Assembly (NCBI RefSeq): GCF_039536245.1
Contig: NZ_BAAAYN010000055.1
Location: 1-37,796, forward strand
Length of the DNA: 37,796 nt
Reading direction: 5' to 3'
DNA from: Cryptosporangium minutisporangium
GTDB lineage: Bacteria > Actinomycetota > Actinomycetes > Mycobacteriales > Cryptosporangiaceae
This document shows, in pieces, positions 14,708 through 23,560 of the stretch (its first letter is position 1; each line of letters begins with the position of its first letter). The notes below the pieces were generated by a model that was given only the letters and a program-made list of their open reading frames with translations, was not told where the DNA came from and ran no database searches. A program made the position numbers and the translations under genes.

Positions 14708-15253
14708 ATGATGCTGATGGACCGGGACGCCGACGACGAGTTCGTGCGGTTCGTCAACGAGCGCAGCCGATCGCTGTTGCGGTACGGCTACGTGCTGGCC
14801 GGCGATCCGCACACCGCCGCCGACCTGGTCCAGGAAGCCTTGCTCCGGCTCCGCGACGCCTGGGACCGCGGCAAGGGTCGGGAACATCCCGAGGCCTACG
14901 CCCGGATCACGATGTCCCGGCTGCACATCAGCTGGTGGCGGCGCCGTCGCGGCGAGCAGCTCACCGGCATGGTGCCCGACCGGAACTCGCTGGATCCCGG
15001 CTTACGCCGGGTGGAGGACGACACCGGCCTCTGGCAGGCCCTTGAGGTGCTCGGCCGACGGCAACGCGCCGTGATCGTCCTCCGCTACTACGAGGGCCTC
15101 GACGACGGCGAGATCGCGGAGATCCTCGGCATCTCCCGGGTCACCGTCCGCAGCCAGGCACTACGCGGTCTGCGCCGACTACGCAGCCATTTGACCGACG
15201 ACCGGATCGTCTCGCTCAGCGTCGTCCACAACGAGAGGAGCAACCGTGCCTGA
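14708..15253 (+). CDS. SigE-type ECF sigma factor
   Basis: The roughly 181-residue protein has region 2 (YVLAGDPHTAADLVQEALLR) and region 4 (LGRRQRAVIVLRYYEGLDDG, then IAEILGISRVTVRSQALRGL). The short, compact SigE-family form (TIGR02983 type) is common in actinobacteria. Candidate ATGs lie at 14708, 14711 and 14717; GGGG just before 14708 is the only nearby purine run. The gene overlaps the next by eight bases (GTGCCTGA), so both proteins are probably made together. The downstream membrane protein is the likely signalling partner. No auto-promoter could be recognised. Confidence 0.9.
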   Translation: MMLMDRDADDEFVRFVNERSRSLLRYGYVLAGDPHTAADLVQEALLRLRDAWDRGKGREHPEAYARITMSRLHISWWRRRRGEQLTGMVPDRNSLDPGLRRVEDDTGLWQALEVLGRRQRAVIVLRYYEGLDDGEIAEILGISRVTVRSQALRGLRRLRSHLTDDRIVSLSVVHNERSNRA

Positions 15254-16508
15254 CGCGTTGGAAATCTCCCTCGCCGAGGTCCTCCGCCGGGCCGCCGACG
15301 CGGCCCCCGAACCCGCCGCTGACGCCGGTGAAGCACTGCTCCGCGAACGTGCCCGCCGGGCCGGAATTCCTCGTTCCCGGATGCTGACGCTCGCGGCCGC
15401 GATCACCGTGCTGATCGTCCTGGCGGCCGTCGTCACGGTGCTCGAGCTCGTCGCCGGGGACGAGGACATGCGTCCGATCACCCCGCCGGTGCGGATCATC
15501 CACACCGACTACGAGGACGGCGCCCCGATCACCGATGTCTGGCCGGACGCCGTCCGGACCGTCCCGGCCACGATCCCGATCAACGGCCGGCCCAACCCGT
15601 TCAACGTCGAACGCGTGCTCCCGGACGGCCAGCTGCTGGTCACTCCGGTCGGGGAGGAATCCAACATCTCGCATCTGTGGGCGCTGAACCCGGCGACCGG
15701 CAAGGCTCGGCCGGTCAGCCCGTCCGGCGAGTGGGTCACGGTCGTCGGACAGCAGGTCGACGCGGGAGAGGTCCGTTGGATCGCCTGGATCAGCCAGCCC
15801 TCGGGGGCCGCCGAGCCCGACGCCCCGGTCTACCTCTGGTACGCGCCCGCGTCCGGCGGGAAGGCGCGTAAGGCGCTGAGCACGCCGATCAGTACGTCGG
15901 GTGGCGTCGACCAGAGCGCGGTCCGGGTATTGATCGACGGCGACACGCTCATCGTCACCCCGGCATTGAAGAAGGAGAAGGGCCAGGCCTCGAGCGTGGT
16001 CCGCACGGTCCGCATCGGAGAGGACCGGATCCGCACGGTGCCGGACGCGGCCGGGATGACCGTGCTGCAGTGGCCGTGGCTCAGCGACGCCCGCACGCCC
16101 GGTCACCGAACGATCCGGAACGCCGAGACCGGGGAACTACGTCAGGCTCGGCTGCCAGCGGACTGGACCGACGTCGACTGCTCGCTCTCGTGGTGCGTCG
16201 GGCGGCAGGGGGGCCGGATCATGGTGTCCCCGCGCGACGGATCGCAGGCCCGCCCGCTCGCGAACGGTAAGCCCGACATCGGCGTCGTCCGTGACCGGTT
16301 CCTGTTCGTCTCCGGCCGGACCGTGTACGACCTGCAGACGAGGAAGACGCTGACGCTGCCGCGCGCCGCCGGCGAGCAGAACAAGGTGTGGGTGTCGATC
16401 AGCATCATCGGTGAAGGAGGCGGGACGCCGATGTTCGCCTGGGTGAAGTCCGACGCGTCCGAGCAGATGGAGTCCTATCTGCTGATCGATGCGCAGGCCA
16501 TGGTCTGA
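15246..16508 (+). CDS. Membrane-anchored propeller-like partner of the ECF sigma factor
   Basis: The 420-residue protein has a cytoplasmic N terminus of about 45 residues (EVLRRAADAAPEPAADAGEA) and one membrane helix at about 47-70 (MLTLAAAITVLIVLAAVVTV). The external part is beta-rich with repeated blade-like segments such as LLVTPVGEESNISHLWALNP and FLFVSGRTVYDLQT. I saw no ZAS anti-sigma motif (HxxxCxxC). The GTG at 15246 has GAGGAG upstream. Coupling to the sigma gene suggests a sensor or anti-sigma role, but this is inference. The outer domain may bind a ligand or cell-wall part. Confidence 0.78.
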   Translation: MPDALEISLAEVLRRAADAAPEPAADAGEALLRERARRAGIPRSRMLTLAAAITVLIVLAAVVTVLELVAGDEDMRPITPPVRIIHTDYEDGAPITDVWPDAVRTVPATIPINGRPNPFNVERVLPDGQLLVTPVGEESNISHLWALNPATGKARPVSPSGEWVTVVGQQVDAGEVRWIAWISQPSGAAEPDAPVYLWYAPASGGKARKALSTPISTSGGVDQSAVRVLIDGDTLIVTPALKKEKGQASSVVRTVRIGEDRIRTVPDAAGMTVLQWPWLSDARTPGHRTIRNAETGELRQARLPADWTDVDCSLSWCVGRQGGRIMVSPRDGSQARPLANGKPDIGVVRDRFLFVSGRTVYDLQTRKTLTLPRAAGEQNKVWVSISIIGEGGGTPMFAWVKSDASEQMESYLLIDAQAMV

Positions 16509-16517
16509 GCGACCACC

Positions 16518-16549
16518 GCGGGCCGGGAAGCACGTGCCTCCCGGCCCGC
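16518..16549 (+). terminator. Hairpin terminator after the sigma operon
   Basis: Perfect 11-base arms GCGGGCCGGGA (16518-16528) and TCCCGGCCCGC (16539-16549) lie ten bases after the stop at 16508. Confidence 0.88.
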
Positions 16550-16581
16550 AGCGTCAGGTCGCCGAGGAGGACGGGCGTTCG

Positions 16582-17114
16582 ATGGTCCATCCGATCGGAG
16601 TGGTCGAGTCGGCTCTGGCGTCGGCCGAGCCGTTGACCGTCACCCAGCTGCCGCCTCCGCTGCCGGACGGCATCCCGTTCGCGGTCACTCTCACCGCCGT
16701 CAACGAGGCCGGCGTCCTCGTCGGCACCGCACCGGGCTGGAACGCCAGCGGCCAGTCGGAGCAACACGCGGCCGCATGCCACGACGGTGTCTACACCGAC
16801 CTGCACCCCGCCGGCTCGACACGGAGCCTCGCGGTCGCCTCAACGACACCGGCACAGTGGGTCTGGAGACTGCCGAGATCCCGAGTGGACCGCTCCAGGC
16901 GCACTTGCTGATCGGCGGCCAGCTGACACGCCTCGCGCCGACCCGACCGGCTAGCGCTTCGAGCGCATCGTCTCCGTACCGTGACCGGCTCGCCGTCGGG
17001 GGCCGCACCGATGGCGAGTTGGTCGTGCTCGGCGGAGTTCGACGCCACGAGCGCGACGCGCCCTGCCCTCCCGTCCCGGCGACCGGATTGCAAACAGTCC
17101 AATGTGTCGTCTAG
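16582..17114 (+). pseudogene. Frameshifted HAF-repeat-like protein
   Basis: The frame from ATG 16582 reads LTAVNEAGVLVGTAPGW and HDGVYTDLHPAGSTRSLAV. This resembles HAF repeats (VNxxGxVVGxxxxxxxxHAFLYxDGVxTDLG). At about 16838-16842 similarity jumps to another frame, which reads LNDTGTVGLETAEIPSG and QAHLLIGGQLTRLAP; restoring one base would join them. That frame runs to 17114 but similarity fades after TDGELVVLGG, so more changes are likely. HAF repeats form extracellular blade-like structures. A single-base assembly error cannot be excluded. Confidence 0.6.
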
Positions 17115-17199
17115 CCGACGCTTCCTGGGAACGCGCCGTAACAGTCGACATTCTCGGCTGGGTCGCCGGAGGGTCCGGCGAGATACGGGGTGCACGAGA

Positions 17200-17859
17200 G
17201 TGATATGTACGCGTTCCCGAATGGTCGCGCTGCTGGCCGTCCTGGCCGGGGCCTTGGCGGTACTGGCGCCGTCGCCGGCCGCAGCGGCCGAGGACGATCC
17301 GCCGCCGCTGACCATCACGCGCTACCCGGACAAGTTCCCCTGGGCCGACGCGGTGATCGACCTGCCCTGGACCGGGGCCGTGCTGAAGGACGGCACCGTG
17401 TGTCCCGGTGGCCGGATCGATTTCACTCCCAATCCGGACTACCCGAGCTTCGGGCGAGCGACCGTCGGTAACTTCAACTACAGCATCCGGCTGGAGGAGT
17501 CCGGCGGCGTCACCACGGCGAACGCGAGGGAAGCGATCGTCCAGCTCAGCTGCCAGCGCAGCGACAACTACATCGGGACGAACTTCCACTACCTCTACTA
17601 CTTCAAGTGGAGCGGTTCGAAGAACTCTTCCAAGGGCGCTTACTACCCGGTGGTGCGCGACTTCATCACCTCCGGTGACGCGTCGTCCAGCTCCACGCAC
17701 CTGGTGACGTTCATCGACGGCCGAGTCGGCGCGATCGACGTCCGGCACTTCCTCTACCAGCGTGGATCGTGGCTCCGCACGTTCACCTGGACCGCCGACG
17801 GATTCGTCGCGAACGTTCCGCTGCCGTTCTACCCCGAGGCCGACACGCCTCCGGTCTGA
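17200..17859 (+). CDS. Secreted protein of unknown function
   Basis: The 219-residue protein starts with ICTRSRMVALLAVLAGALAV and reaches an AAAA cleavage region at about 30, a good Sec signal peptide. The mature domain is rich in aromatics and strands (RATVGNFNYSIRLEESGG, NFHYLYYFKWSG, VRHFLYQRGSWLRTFTW) and has two cysteines, CPGG and LSCQRS. No family recognised. GTG at 17200 keeps Arg residues in the n-region; ATG at 17221 is the alternative. A strong terminator follows. Confidence 0.75.
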   Translation: MICTRSRMVALLAVLAGALAVLAPSPAAAAEDDPPPLTITRYPDKFPWADAVIDLPWTGAVLKDGTVCPGGRIDFTPNPDYPSFGRATVGNFNYSIRLEESGGVTTANAREAIVQLSCQRSDNYIGTNFHYLYYFKWSGSKNSSKGAYYPVVRDFITSGDASSSSTHLVTFIDGRVGAIDVRHFLYQRGSWLRTFTWTADGFVANVPLPFYPEADTPPV

Positions 17860-17868
17860 TCGCGGAAC

Positions 17869-17898
17869 GGGCCGCCTCCCGGCACGGGGAGGCGGCCC
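17869..17898 (+). terminator. Perfect hairpin terminator
   Basis: Arms GGGCCGCCTCCC (17869-17880) and GGGAGGCGGCCC (17887-17898) pair over 12 bases with a six-base loop, nine bases after the stop. Confidence 0.92.
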
Positions 17899-18217
17899 CC
17901 GTCAGCCTGCCGATTCACCCAGCATGCGCCCGTAAAGGCAGGGTGATGGGTTTGGGGCCCATTCGACGCTCGAACTTACGGAGATTGCTGAGGTCAGCGC
18001 TATCGCTGACCGGCCACCACGTGCACGAATCGCCACCGCGGACCAGAAGTTGCTGGTCCTCCTCGTGCTCTCGAAGCGAACCGCACCCGTACGGACGGCC
18101 GACAATTCAGCTCGCGATGCCGCCCGGCTACTCACATGGTTCGGCCCGACGGTGGTGCTCGAGTATGAGCATGGATCCGCCCACAGCCGGTGGACCGACA
18201 ATGGTCCAATCCTTCCG
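17899..18217 (+). other. Intergenic stretch with small hairpin
   Basis: No supported gene. GGTCAGCG (17993-18000) and CGCTGACC (18005-18012) form a perfect 8-base hairpin with a four-base loop. It may be a regulatory or processing site in the leader of the gene at 18218. Confidence 0.45.
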
Positions 18218-18907
18218 ATGAAGACTTCAGGGAGCGTTCCGCGGCGGGGCTGGGTGTCTCCGGTAGCCGTAGCCGTCACCGTGCTGGTGTTCGTCGCGGT
18301 GGCTCTCGCGATCGCTACTCGGTCGGGCTCGGCCGACGACTCGGCCCGTTCCACTGATGCGTTGACCGCGCCGTCGCAGGTGTCCCGTCTCTCGGAGGCC
18401 CGGCAGGCCGAGATCGCGCACGGCTGCGGCAGGTCCTGGAACGGGAATTCGTCGGCGACCGGGACGATTTACAACTTGGTGGGCCTGCCCTCCTACGGCT
18501 GGGTGTTGATCTACGCGCCGGGTTACACCGTGGTGTGCGAACTGAACGGCGAAGGCGGGCCGTACAACGCTGGCGGCGGTGAGACGACTCCCGCCGAGCT
18601 GGCCCTGGTTGATGTGCCGTACCAGATCGACCACGACGAGGGCGGCATACGTGAAGACGAGGCGAACCCCGGCGGGTATCGGGTGATCGCCGGTCGGGTG
18701 CCGCCGGAGGTCGACAGCATCCGGATTACGCTCACGAACCGCGTCGCGTCGACCCGTACGAACAACGGCACGTTCCTCATCTGCTTCAACTACAACGACG
18801 GCGACTGGCTCTGGGGCGGGCCGCCCCGGATCGAGGCGTTCACGGATGGTCCTTCCGGCGGGGCGGTCGCCGTTCCCTCCGGCGGACCGGCCGCGCGCTG
18901 GCGTTGA
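18218..18907 (+). CDS. Membrane-anchored or exported protein of unknown function
   Basis: The 229-residue protein begins MKTSGSVPRRGWVSPVAVAV and has one hydrophobic span to about residue 38. An external Ser/Asp-rich linker and a folded domain follow, with three cysteines (HGCGRSW, VVCELNG, LICFNYN). The pattern YNLVGLPSYGWVLIYAPGY and DSIRITLTNRVASTRT suggests beta structure. No family recognised. The ATG at 18218 lacks a clear ribosome site; it was chosen because it gives a proper signal-anchor. Its gene is followed by another membrane protein in the same direction. Confidence 0.68.
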   Translation: MKTSGSVPRRGWVSPVAVAVTVLVFVAVALAIATRSGSADDSARSTDALTAPSQVSRLSEARQAEIAHGCGRSWNGNSSATGTIYNLVGLPSYGWVLIYAPGYTVVCELNGEGGPYNAGGGETTPAELALVDVPYQIDHDEGGIREDEANPGGYRVIAGRVPPEVDSIRITLTNRVASTRTNNGTFLICFNYNDGDWLWGGPPRIEAFTDGPSGGAVAVPSGGPAARWR

Positions 18908-19001
18908 CGAGCCGTCAGCTCCAGTGCTGACGTCGACGGCCGCCAGCCGCAATTCGAACCGCGACCTTGTCACCGTCTGGAGTCCACAGCAAACTCGTCG
19001 G

Positions 19002-19331
19002 ATGCCGGGGGGAGCGTGGCGTGGAGCGGCGATCGGCTTCGCGGTGGGTGTGGCGTTGGTTGGCCTACTCATTCTTTTGCCGAGCGCGGTTCAGGGGTCC
19101 TTCTACGAAATCACTGATTCGTTGCTGGTTTTAGGCGTTCCGCTAGTGGTCGTAGCGACGGCCGTCGGCGTCGTAGTCGGGGCGTCGGGTCGCCGCGCGC
19201 TGACGGACCGTTCACCGACTGCGCCTCTTCCACCCTCCCGGCTCGTGCTGATCGGAGCGGCGGCGCTCGGCGTCTGCGTCCTCGCCGGGTTGCTGTTCCT
19301 ATCCGGGACAGGAATTCTCCGCCTGCACTAG
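19002..19331 (+). CDS. Small three-helix membrane protein with a TTA codon
   Basis: The 109-residue protein has three hydrophobic segments: about 9-31, 41-64 and 76-99. It begins MPGGAWRGAAIGFAVG. The frame is open 5' to 18846, but that part is proline-rich and overlaps the previous gene, so ATG 19002 is preferred although the ribosome site is poor. Leu44 is encoded by TTA (19131-19133). No family recognised. The same strand and short spacing suggest co-transcription with the gene at 18218. Confidence 0.6.
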   Translation: MPGGAWRGAAIGFAVGVALVGLLILLPSAVQGSFYEITDSLLVLGVPLVVVATAVGVVVGASGRRALTDRSPTAPLPPSRLVLIGAAALGVCVLAGLLFLSGTGILRLH

Positions 19332-19517
19332 CTGCAGTGCCTGTCGAACATCGCACCTGCGCGGAGCGACTGAGCCTCTGGCGGTCGCCAGCGGTCAGCG
19401 GCCCGTTGGTGGGTACCCGGCCGCGCTCGCGGCGCGGCCGGCATCGACCGTGCACTCTGCGCGACGCTCTAGGCTGCGACGGACATGGTGCGCGGGACGG
19501 GCGACGCCGGAGCGGGG

Positions 19518-19982
19518 ATGGCGATGCGGCGAGGATTGTCGGCGGGGCTCGTACTCGTCGGGGTGTTGCTCGGGGCCGGATGCGGCGACCCGGAACCTGA
19601 CCTCAGTGCGGGCGCCCCGCCTTCGTCCGCCGGGCCGGTGTCGGCATCGCCGTCCCCGTCGGCCTCGACGTGGACGCAACTGCGCCTCGAAGTACCCCCG
19701 CAGGCGACCACGGACGGCACCCCGGCCGGCCGGCTCTGCGCGTACCTCACCGCGCTGCAACCGCGCCTGGAGCGCGAACCGAGCGCTGAGGAAGCACGTA
19801 GCGTGCTGGCACGCAGGCTCGCGAAACTCGGGGGCGCGGAGGCCGACCTGCGCGACGCGATCACCACGCAGCTGGACACGCTGACCTCGCAGCGCTGCCC
19901 GGAAACGCGCGAGGCAGTGCTGAGCGCGGTGGGCGCCGACGACTTCCGCGCTGCGCTGGGGCTACCCACGGCCCTACGGTGA
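19518..19982 (+). CDS. Lipoprotein of unknown function
   Basis: The 154-residue protein has a lipoprotein signal peptide: MAMRRGLSAGLVLVGVLLGA then GC with Cys22 as lipidation site. A Ser/Pro linker (residues about 30-50) leads to a helical domain with two cysteines (RLCAYLTAL and SQRCPETRE) that could pair. GGAG lies five bases before the ATG at 19518. No family recognised. A short perfect hairpin follows the stop. Confidence 0.75.
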   Translation: MAMRRGLSAGLVLVGVLLGAGCGDPEPDLSAGAPPSSAGPVSASPSPSASTWTQLRLEVPPQATTDGTPAGRLCAYLTALQPRLEREPSAEEARSVLARRLAKLGGAEADLRDAITTQLDTLTSQRCPETREAVLSAVGADDFRAALGLPTALR

Positions 19983-19986
19983 CCGC

Positions 19987-20007
19987 GCCTGCGGCGGCAC
20001 CGCAGGC
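19987..20007 (+). terminator. Short hairpin terminator
   Basis: GCCTGCGG (19987-19994) pairs perfectly with CCGCAGGC (20000-20007) across a five-base loop, just after the lipoprotein stop. Confidence 0.7.
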
Positions 20008-20153
20008 CTGGGTGATCATCGAGACTTCCGCCTCCGTGGCCTCGTTAGCGTGATCAGGGCGGGAACGAGGACGGCTCCGCCGGCCGGGAGCTGGCGCCAG
20101 CGCGCTACGGACGGCCTGGCTGATCGACAACCTGCTCAACTACGGTCCTTGGC

Positions 20154-20676
20154 GTGTCGTCCAGATCCGCCAGGTCGCGGCTCGGGCACGACCCGCTGAT
20201 ACCGGTCGCTGGTCGGTTCAGCCCGGGGCAGTTGGCTGCGATGGCGCGCGATAAGAAGGTCGGGGTGCGCGTGGCGGTCGTGGCCGATAGCCCAACGCCA
20301 GCGGACGTGCTGGTAGCTCTGGCCATGGACTCGTCGCCGGCGGTGCGGCGTGCGCTGGCTCGCGGTATTACGGCGCCGCCGGAGGCTCTTCGAGCACTAG
20401 TGCAGGATGCGGACTGGAAGGGTGCGGGACGCGCTGGCGGAGAACGCTGGGTGCCCGGCAGAGGTCTTGCGGGAACTGATCGAGGATCCGCATTGGTCGG
20501 TCCGAGCCTCCGTGCCCTTCAATCCTCGTGCCGACGATCGGGTCCGAGCCGCCATCCTGCGCTCGGCCGATGAGACCCTCCGCTACCTGCTCGCATGCGC
20601 TGGTTGCGAAGCTCGCATCCCGCTACGGCGGTCAACCGCCGGCGTCGCGCGTGCGCCACGGCAGCCCCGCGGGTGA
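20154..20676 (+). pseudogene. Frameshifted leucine-rich-repeat-variant (LRV/HEAT-like) protein
   Basis: The first frame reads LAAMARDKKVGVRVAVVADS, PTPADVLVALAMDSSPAVRR and PPEALRALVQDADWK. The next frame reads VRDALAENAGCPAEVLRELI and EDPHWSVRASVPFNP. Together they form regular LRV units of about 24 residues (xVRxAVAxNPxxPxxxLxxLAxDxDxx). The joint is at about 20418-20422, where AAGGGTGCGG holds one G too many for AAG GTG CGG. The start is GTG 20154. After 20676 no further repeat is seen. The repair needs one base, so an assembly error is possible. Confidence 0.75.
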
Positions 20677-20830
20677 CCGGCCGGAGGCCGGATGCGCCGG
20701 ACTCGTCTCGCCGATGGCGTCACCAGGCGTCCACGTCGCCGCCCGCAGGCGGACCGCTAAGGCCAGTTGATGGGTGCTCGGCCGTCTCGTTCGTCGCCCT
20801 GCTGCGACGGTAGTCGGGCAAGCTGTCGCG

Positions 20831-21244
20831 GTGACCGATGAACCGCTCAGTGACGCCGCGGCGGCGCGGCTTCGGCAAGCGATCACCGCCGTGCAACGGG
20901 ATCTGGACGTGATCGGTGCCGAGATCGGGTTGGTCGGCGCTTACAGCGGCGGCTATCGGATCGTGTTGACCGACACGGGTGACTTCCTGAGTGGCGAGCC
21001 GCTCTACGCAGACGACGAAAGCGACGCGCTGTGGTGCGCGGCGAGCAATGCTCAGGCCCTCGTCAACGAGTTCCGATGGCAAGTTTGGCCGGTATGTCCC
21101 GAGCACGATCTGGGCCTGCACCTCTGGTCGGCGGGCGCTGGGCCGGACTGGACACTGGACCACACGGACTGGAACGTGCCGGCCTGGCGATGCCGCGCCG
21201 GAAAGGGGCACGAAGTCGCGCTGGTCGGTGAACTATCCCGTTAG
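20831..21244 (+). CDS. Conserved-looking cytoplasmic protein of unknown function
   Basis: The 137-residue protein begins MTDEPLSDAAAARLRQAITA and has a helical first part, then LVGAYSGGYRIVLTDTGDFL. The end contains WPVCPEHDLGLHLWSAGAGP, DWNVPAWRCRAGKGHEVALV. The Cys-x2-His and later Cys-x6-His spacing could bind zinc. No signal or membrane span. GTG 20831 was chosen because upstream sequence overlaps the LRV debris and lacks pattern. I recall similar short proteins in actinomycetes but no named family. Confidence 0.6.
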   Translation: MTDEPLSDAAAARLRQAITAVQRDLDVIGAEIGLVGAYSGGYRIVLTDTGDFLSGEPLYADDESDALWCAASNAQALVNEFRWQVWPVCPEHDLGLHLWSAGAGPDWTLDHTDWNVPAWRCRAGKGHEVALVGELSR

Positions 21245-21291
21245 CACCGCGCTGGCAACCGCGAGGCCCGCGCCCTAGCCACGCGTACGGT

Positions 21292-21623
21292 TCATGCGTT
21301 GGCGGCGAGGTGCTCGATCGTCGTGAAGCTGATCAGCACTCCGAGATCGTGGCGACCGTCCGGTCGGTGGATCGGATCGGTGAGGTCGACGAATGGAGGA
21401 GTAGACCGCACCTGGCGAGGAGGACATCGATCGACGGGAAGTCGGCGGGGAGGCTCACCGGCTCGTAGTCACTCGTCATCGGCAGGAGTTCGCCGGCCAG
21501 GCGCACCGAGCCCCGAGTCTCCTGCGCGGCCTCCCAGTAGGCGGTCATGGCGCCCGCAGGCAGAAGAGTCGGGTACGCGCCCTCAGGTGTCCGCGGCAAC
21601 GGAGTGGCGTCCCACGTCGACAC
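21292..21623 (-). pseudogene. Frameshifted hypothetical protein
   Basis: The first frame on the minus strand reads TPEGAYPTLLPAGAMTAYWE and SLPADFPSIDVLLA. It then loses pattern. One base later another frame gives VRSTPPFVDLTDPIHRPDGR, HDLGVLISFTTIEHLAANA and a stop at 21294-21292. GCCAGGTGCGG would read GCC GAG GTG CGG with one base restored, so a one-base deletion near 21405 is likely. No family recognised. The GTG at 21623 is the earliest start. An assembly error is possible. Confidence 0.6.
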
Positions 21624-21686
21624 GCCGCCCGGCCGACAAGCCGAACAGCGTGTCGACCACCACTGTGAACGTTCGTGGTCAGGGCG

Positions 21687-22664
21687 CTAGATCATGCGGC
21701 GCCGTACCCGCCACACCACCACCCCGATCAGGACCGCCGCGACGGCGATGAACAGGGCCGTCTCGATGAGCTGGAACGTCCAGAACCGATCGGCCGGGTG
21801 GTAGACCCCGAACTGCTGGATGCCCCGCGCGTGCAGGAACTGGTTGAGGTTGGTGCCGGCCCGGTTGGCGGCGTCCTCCAGCTCGTAGTACTCGGTCGAG
21901 CTCAGCCTGCGCCCGGTGGCGTCTGCGTAGCCGTGTTCGATCATCCAGTCAGCGAAGCTGGGCACGGGCCAGTGCCCCGCCTGGTCCTTCGAGCCGCCGA
22001 CGGGGACCGGCTCCATGGTGGTGAGCGGTGTGGCGTACGCGGGACGAGCCAACAGCGCCACCGACATCCGGGCGGCGAGGAACGCCCCGAACGCGACGCC
22101 GAACGCGGGCAGGCTGCGCCGCAGGATCGCCCCCGCGGCGGTGGCGACGCCGAACGCGAACAGCGCGTACGCCACCGGAACAAGTCCCTCCAGGTCGAAG
22201 GCGTCGTACTGGAACCGCCCTTCCCACGCGTCGAATGGCTGACGGAACCAGGTGAGCACCGCGGTGAACATCCCGGTGAGCGTGACGGTGACGCCGGCCA
22301 GTGCCGCGAGCTTGGCCGCCAGCCAGCGCATCCGCGGTACGGCCTGCGTCCAGGCGAGCTGCCAGGTGCCGTCCTCCAGTTCGCGCGCGAGCAGCGGCGC
22401 ACCGAGGAACGCACCGATGACGACGGGGACCAGATAGAAGGCCGCCAGGAGGTTCTCGACGTACCCGTACTCCTCGTCGAGCCGGCGGAAGGAGGCCGCG
22501 CAGGCGTCGTTGTTGCCGGCCTCTCCCGCACACCGGGCGGGACCGCCGGGGAACAGGTCGTGGGCCTGCGTCCCGAGCACGAGCAGGGCAATGCCGAACA
22601 TGCCGACGAGCAAACCCAGGACGCAGACCTCGGTCCGGTGCTGGCGCCAGATCAACCACGCCAT
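21687..22664 (-). CDS. ABC-2-type transporter permease
   Basis: The 325-residue protein has six hydrophobic segments: one near residues 12-32, four between about 95 and 225, and one near 298-318. It opens MAWLIWRQHRTEVCVLGLLV, the usual start of actinobacterial ABC-2 permeases encoded beside GntR regulators. LLARELEDGTWQLAWTQAVP matches the typical ExxxGTxxLxxxxPV coupling motif. A large external loop lies between segments 5 and 6. GGGGGTGG precedes the ATG at 22664, which overlaps the ATPase gene by 13 bases. The substrate is unknown; relatives act in cell-envelope stress or drug efflux. Confidence 0.88.
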   Translation of the reverse strand: MAWLIWRQHRTEVCVLGLLVGMFGIALLVLGTQAHDLFPGGPARCAGEAGNNDACAASFRRLDEEYGYVENLLAAFYLVPVVIGAFLGAPLLARELEDGTWQLAWTQAVPRMRWLAAKLAALAGVTVTLTGMFTAVLTWFRQPFDAWEGRFQYDAFDLEGLVPVAYALFAFGVATAAGAILRRSLPAFGVAFGAFLAARMSVALLARPAYATPLTTMEPVPVGGSKDQAGHWPVPSFADWMIEHGYADATGRRLSSTEYYELEDAANRAGTNLNQFLHARGIQQFGVYHPADRFWTFQLIETALFIAVAAVLIGVVVWRVRRRMI

Positions 22665-23560
22665 GCCGCCACCCCCGACGTGACCGCCGCGCTCGGCTCG
22701 GACGGCCGGCGCAGGTACGCCAGCACCAGGTCTTCCAGCGCGACCGGCTGGGCCTGCCACCCAGGCGCGGCCGGGATCGCGCCGTCGCGTACCAGCAGGG
22801 TCGTGTGCCGGTCGCTGTGGACAGCCTCCACGACGGCGCCGGCCCGGTCGAGGTCGGTGGCCGTGCGCGGGCCGACGAGCAGCCGGTGCTCGGCGAGGAG
22901 GGTGTCGATGTCACCGGCGAGCGTGACCCGGCCGTGGTTGAGCACGACCAGGTGGTCGCAGACGCGCTCCAGCTCGTGCACGACGTGGGAGGAGAACAAG
23001 ACGGTCACCCCACCTTCGGCCACCGCGCCCATGAGGACCTGCAGGAACTCGTGCCGGGCCAGCGGGTCGAGGCTGGCCACTGGCTCGTCGAGGACAAGCA
23101 GGTCCGGCCGCTTCGCCAGGGCCAGAGCCAACGCGACCTGGGCCTGCTGCCCGCCGGAGAGCGTCCCGGCCCTACGGTCGAGCGGGATGCCCAGCTTCGC
23201 CAACCGGCGCTCGGCCAGCCCTTGGTCGAACCGCAGGTTGCAGGCCCGGCCGAAGCGGAGCATCTCGGCGACGGTGAAGCGCTTGTACAGCGGGTGGTCC
23301 TGGGCCAGGAACCCGACCCGGGACAGAGTTTGCGGGGTGCTGGCCGTGACGTCGTGGCCGAGGACCTCCACCGTGCCGGTGCTCGGTGCCAGCAACCCGA
23401 CGACCAGGCGCAGCAGCGTGGTCTTGCCCGCGCCGTTCGGCCCGACCAGGGCGATCACGCCGCCCGCCGGCAGGGCCAGGGTGCAGTCGCGCAGCGCCCA
23501 ACCCCTCCGGTACCGCTTGCCCACACTGTCGGTGCGCAGCGCGAATTCGGTCGCTGTCAC
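22652..23560 (-). CDS. ABC transporter ATP-binding protein
   Basis: The 302-residue protein has Walker A GPNGAGKTT at 40-48, Q-loop (VGFLAQDHPLYKRFTV), signature LSGGQQAQVALALALA, Walker B LLVLDEP and switch His in FSSHVVHELE. It is a CcmA-like ATPase with a C-terminal extension of about 80 residues, as in two-component ABC-2 systems. The GTG at 23560 overlaps the GntR stop as GTGA, and the 3' end overlaps the permease, so the three genes form one tightly coupled operon. GAGG lies upstream of the start. Confidence 0.95.
   Translation of the reverse strand: MTATEFALRTDSVGKRYRRGWALRDCTLALPAGGVIALVGPNGAGKTTLLRLVVGLLAPSTGTVEVLGHDVTASTPQTLSRVGFLAQDHPLYKRFTVAEMLRFGRACNLRFDQGLAERRLAKLGIPLDRRAGTLSGGQQAQVALALALAKRPDLLVLDEPVASLDPLARHEFLQVLMGAVAEGGVTVLFSSHVVHELERVCDHLVVLNHGRVTLAGDIDTLLAEHRLLVGPRTATDLDRAGAVVEAVHSDRHTTLLVRDGAIPAAPGWQAQPVALEDLVLAYLRRPSEPSAAVTSGVAAWRG

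Noticed and set aside
18945-18975. Possible tRNA T-loop (GGTTCGAAT on the minus strand)
   Set aside because: The flanking bases cannot form a T-stem, and no acceptor or anticodon arms are found at tRNA distances.
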